Positions 5,926 through 6,607 of a DNA stretch of 6,607 nucleotides are shown here, piece after piece (the stretch's first letter is position 1; each line of letters begins with the position of its first letter). The position numbers and the translations under genes are program-made. The DNA is taken from positions 13,041 to 19,647 of the forward strand of contig DCGO01000006.1 of NCBI GenBank assembly GCA_002314605.1, in the 5' to 3' direction. The notes beneath the pieces were generated by a model that saw only the letters and a list, made by a program, of their open reading frames with translations, did no database searches and was not told where the DNA came from. This DNA comes from Lentisphaeria bacterium UBA1776. Its GTDB lineage: Bacteria > Verrucomicrobiota > Lentisphaeria > Victivallales > Victivallaceae.

Positions 5926-6594
5926 ATGTTGGAGAGTTTTGAAGCAATTCAGAGAAATACGGCGGAAGCGCTTGCCGGTGTCCGGATCGTCCCGGTGCTG
6001 GCGCTGGAGACCGTTGCCGACGGGATGAAGATCTGTGAAATTTTCAACCGCCTCGGGCTGAAAGGGGCGGAGATCACCTTTCGCACCAAAGCTGCTCCGG
6101 AAGTCATCCGTGAGGTGACTGGTCAGTTTCCGGAATTGCTGATCGGTGCCGGAACGGTGCTGAATGTGAAGGACCTTCACCGGGCATTTGAGTCCGGTGC
6201 CAGATTTGCGGTGGCTCCCGGATTCAATCCGACGGTGGTCCGGGAGGCGGCCCGGTGCGGCTTTGCCTTCAGTCCCGGTGTCTGTACCCCCAGTGAGGTG
6301 GAGCAGGCTTACGAATCGGGTTGTGCCATGCTGAAATTCTTCCCTGCGGAGGCTGCAGGCGGGGTCAAGATGCTTTCCAGCATCATTGCTCCCTACAAGC
6401 ATCTTGGGATCCGGTTTATGCCCACTGGCGGGGTGACGGCGGATAATGCTTCCGAGTATCTGGCCATTCCGCAGGTCGCTGCGGTGGGCGGCACCTGGCT
6501 GGGCAAGGGGGCCGATATCAAGGCCGGCGCCTGGGATAAGATCGAACAGCTGGTGGCCGATGCGGTGAAGATCGCATCCGGGGGGCAGGTCTGA
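5926..6594 (+). CDS. eda: 2-dehydro-3-deoxy-phosphogluconate / 4-hydroxy-2-oxoglutarate aldolase
   Basis: This is a cytosolic class I aldolase of 222 residues, a normal length for the Eda family. It cleaves KDPG to pyruvate and glyceraldehyde 3-phosphate in the Entner-Doudoroff and uronate routes; many members also act on 4-hydroxy-2-oxoglutarate. The TIM-barrel landmarks are all present: GAEITFRT (47-54) with acid/base Glu49 and Arg53, GAGTVLN (74-80), VAPGFNP (96-102), PGVCTPSE (117-124), and LKFFPAE (136-142) with the Schiff-base Lys137. FMPTGGV (164-170) is the phosphate loop, followed by GGTWL. The stop codon (TGA, 6592-6594) is 13 bases from the window edge. It follows the PEGA gene by eight bases and so is probably the last visible gene of the operon. 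No edd, kdgK or uronate isomerase is in the window; these may lie beyond the right edge. Specificity within the family (KDPG, KDPGal or KHG) cannot be decided here. Confidence 0.93.
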   Translation: MLESFEAIQRNTAEALAGVRIVPVLALETVADGMKICEIFNRLGLKGAEITFRTKAAPEVIREVTGQFPELLIGAGTVLNVKDLHRAFESGARFAVAPGFNPTVVREAARCGFAFSPGVCTPSEVEQAYESGCAMLKFFPAEAAGGVKMLSSIIAPYKHLGIRFMPTGGVTADNASEYLAIPQVAAVGGTWLGKGADIKAGAWDKIEQLVADAVKIASGGQV

Positions 6595-6607
6595 CTGGTT
6601 TGACAGG

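Noticed and set aside
6600..6605. TTGACA at the right edge, resembling a -35 box
   Set aside because: The window ends before any -10 could be seen, so a promoter for a following gene cannot be supported.

Overview
The window is moderately GC-rich bacterial DNA, nearly all coding, with strong use of CGG (Arg), CCG (Pro) and GGC/GGA (Gly) codons. It holds six protein genes and no visible RNA gene, mobile element or CRISPR. Several features together suggest a heterotroph of the PVC group, perhaps Lentisphaerota/Victivallales: a GntR-type winged helix fused to a LacI-type sugar-sensor domain, a secreted protein with family-9-like carbohydrate-binding folds, and FHA plus PEGA-repeat envelope proteins. 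This is inference from gene content; no phylogenetic marker is present.

Left part (1-2590). A hybrid GntR/LacI-type regulator lies on the minus strand (80-1108). Divergent from it on the plus strand is a secreted protein with two carbohydrate-binding-family-9-like domains (1272-2561). The 163-base gap carries two back-to-back, near-consensus sigma-70 promoters. A palindrome (GTTATTAAC) and an 8-bp direct repeat overlap the -10 and start region of the regulator promoter, as expected for an autoregulated sugar-responsive repressor. A related sequence overlaps the -35 of the divergent promoter, so the regulator may control both genes. A hairpin with a short T run ends the carbohydrate-binding gene.

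Right part (2656-6594). Four plus-strand genes are packed with gaps of 5 bp, -4 bp (ATGA overlap) and 8 bp, and so are probably one operon. In order they are a small DUF192-like protein, an FHA-domain protein with one transmembrane segment and a large presumed periplasmic region, a lipoprotein with four to five PEGA repeats and a small C-terminal module, and a KDPG/KHG aldolase (Eda family) with its catalytic residues in place.

The first three genes of the operon look like a cell-envelope unit: a cytoplasmic phosphothreonine reader anchored to the membrane, and a PEGA lipoprotein that could contact wall or glycan. The aldolase cleaves keto-deoxy sugar acid phosphates from the Entner-Doudoroff or uronate routes and may simply share the transcript. 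The most unusual points are the DUF192/FHA-TM/PEGA lipoprotein set, the uncharacterised periplasmic part of the FHA protein, and the operator architecture between the divergent genes.
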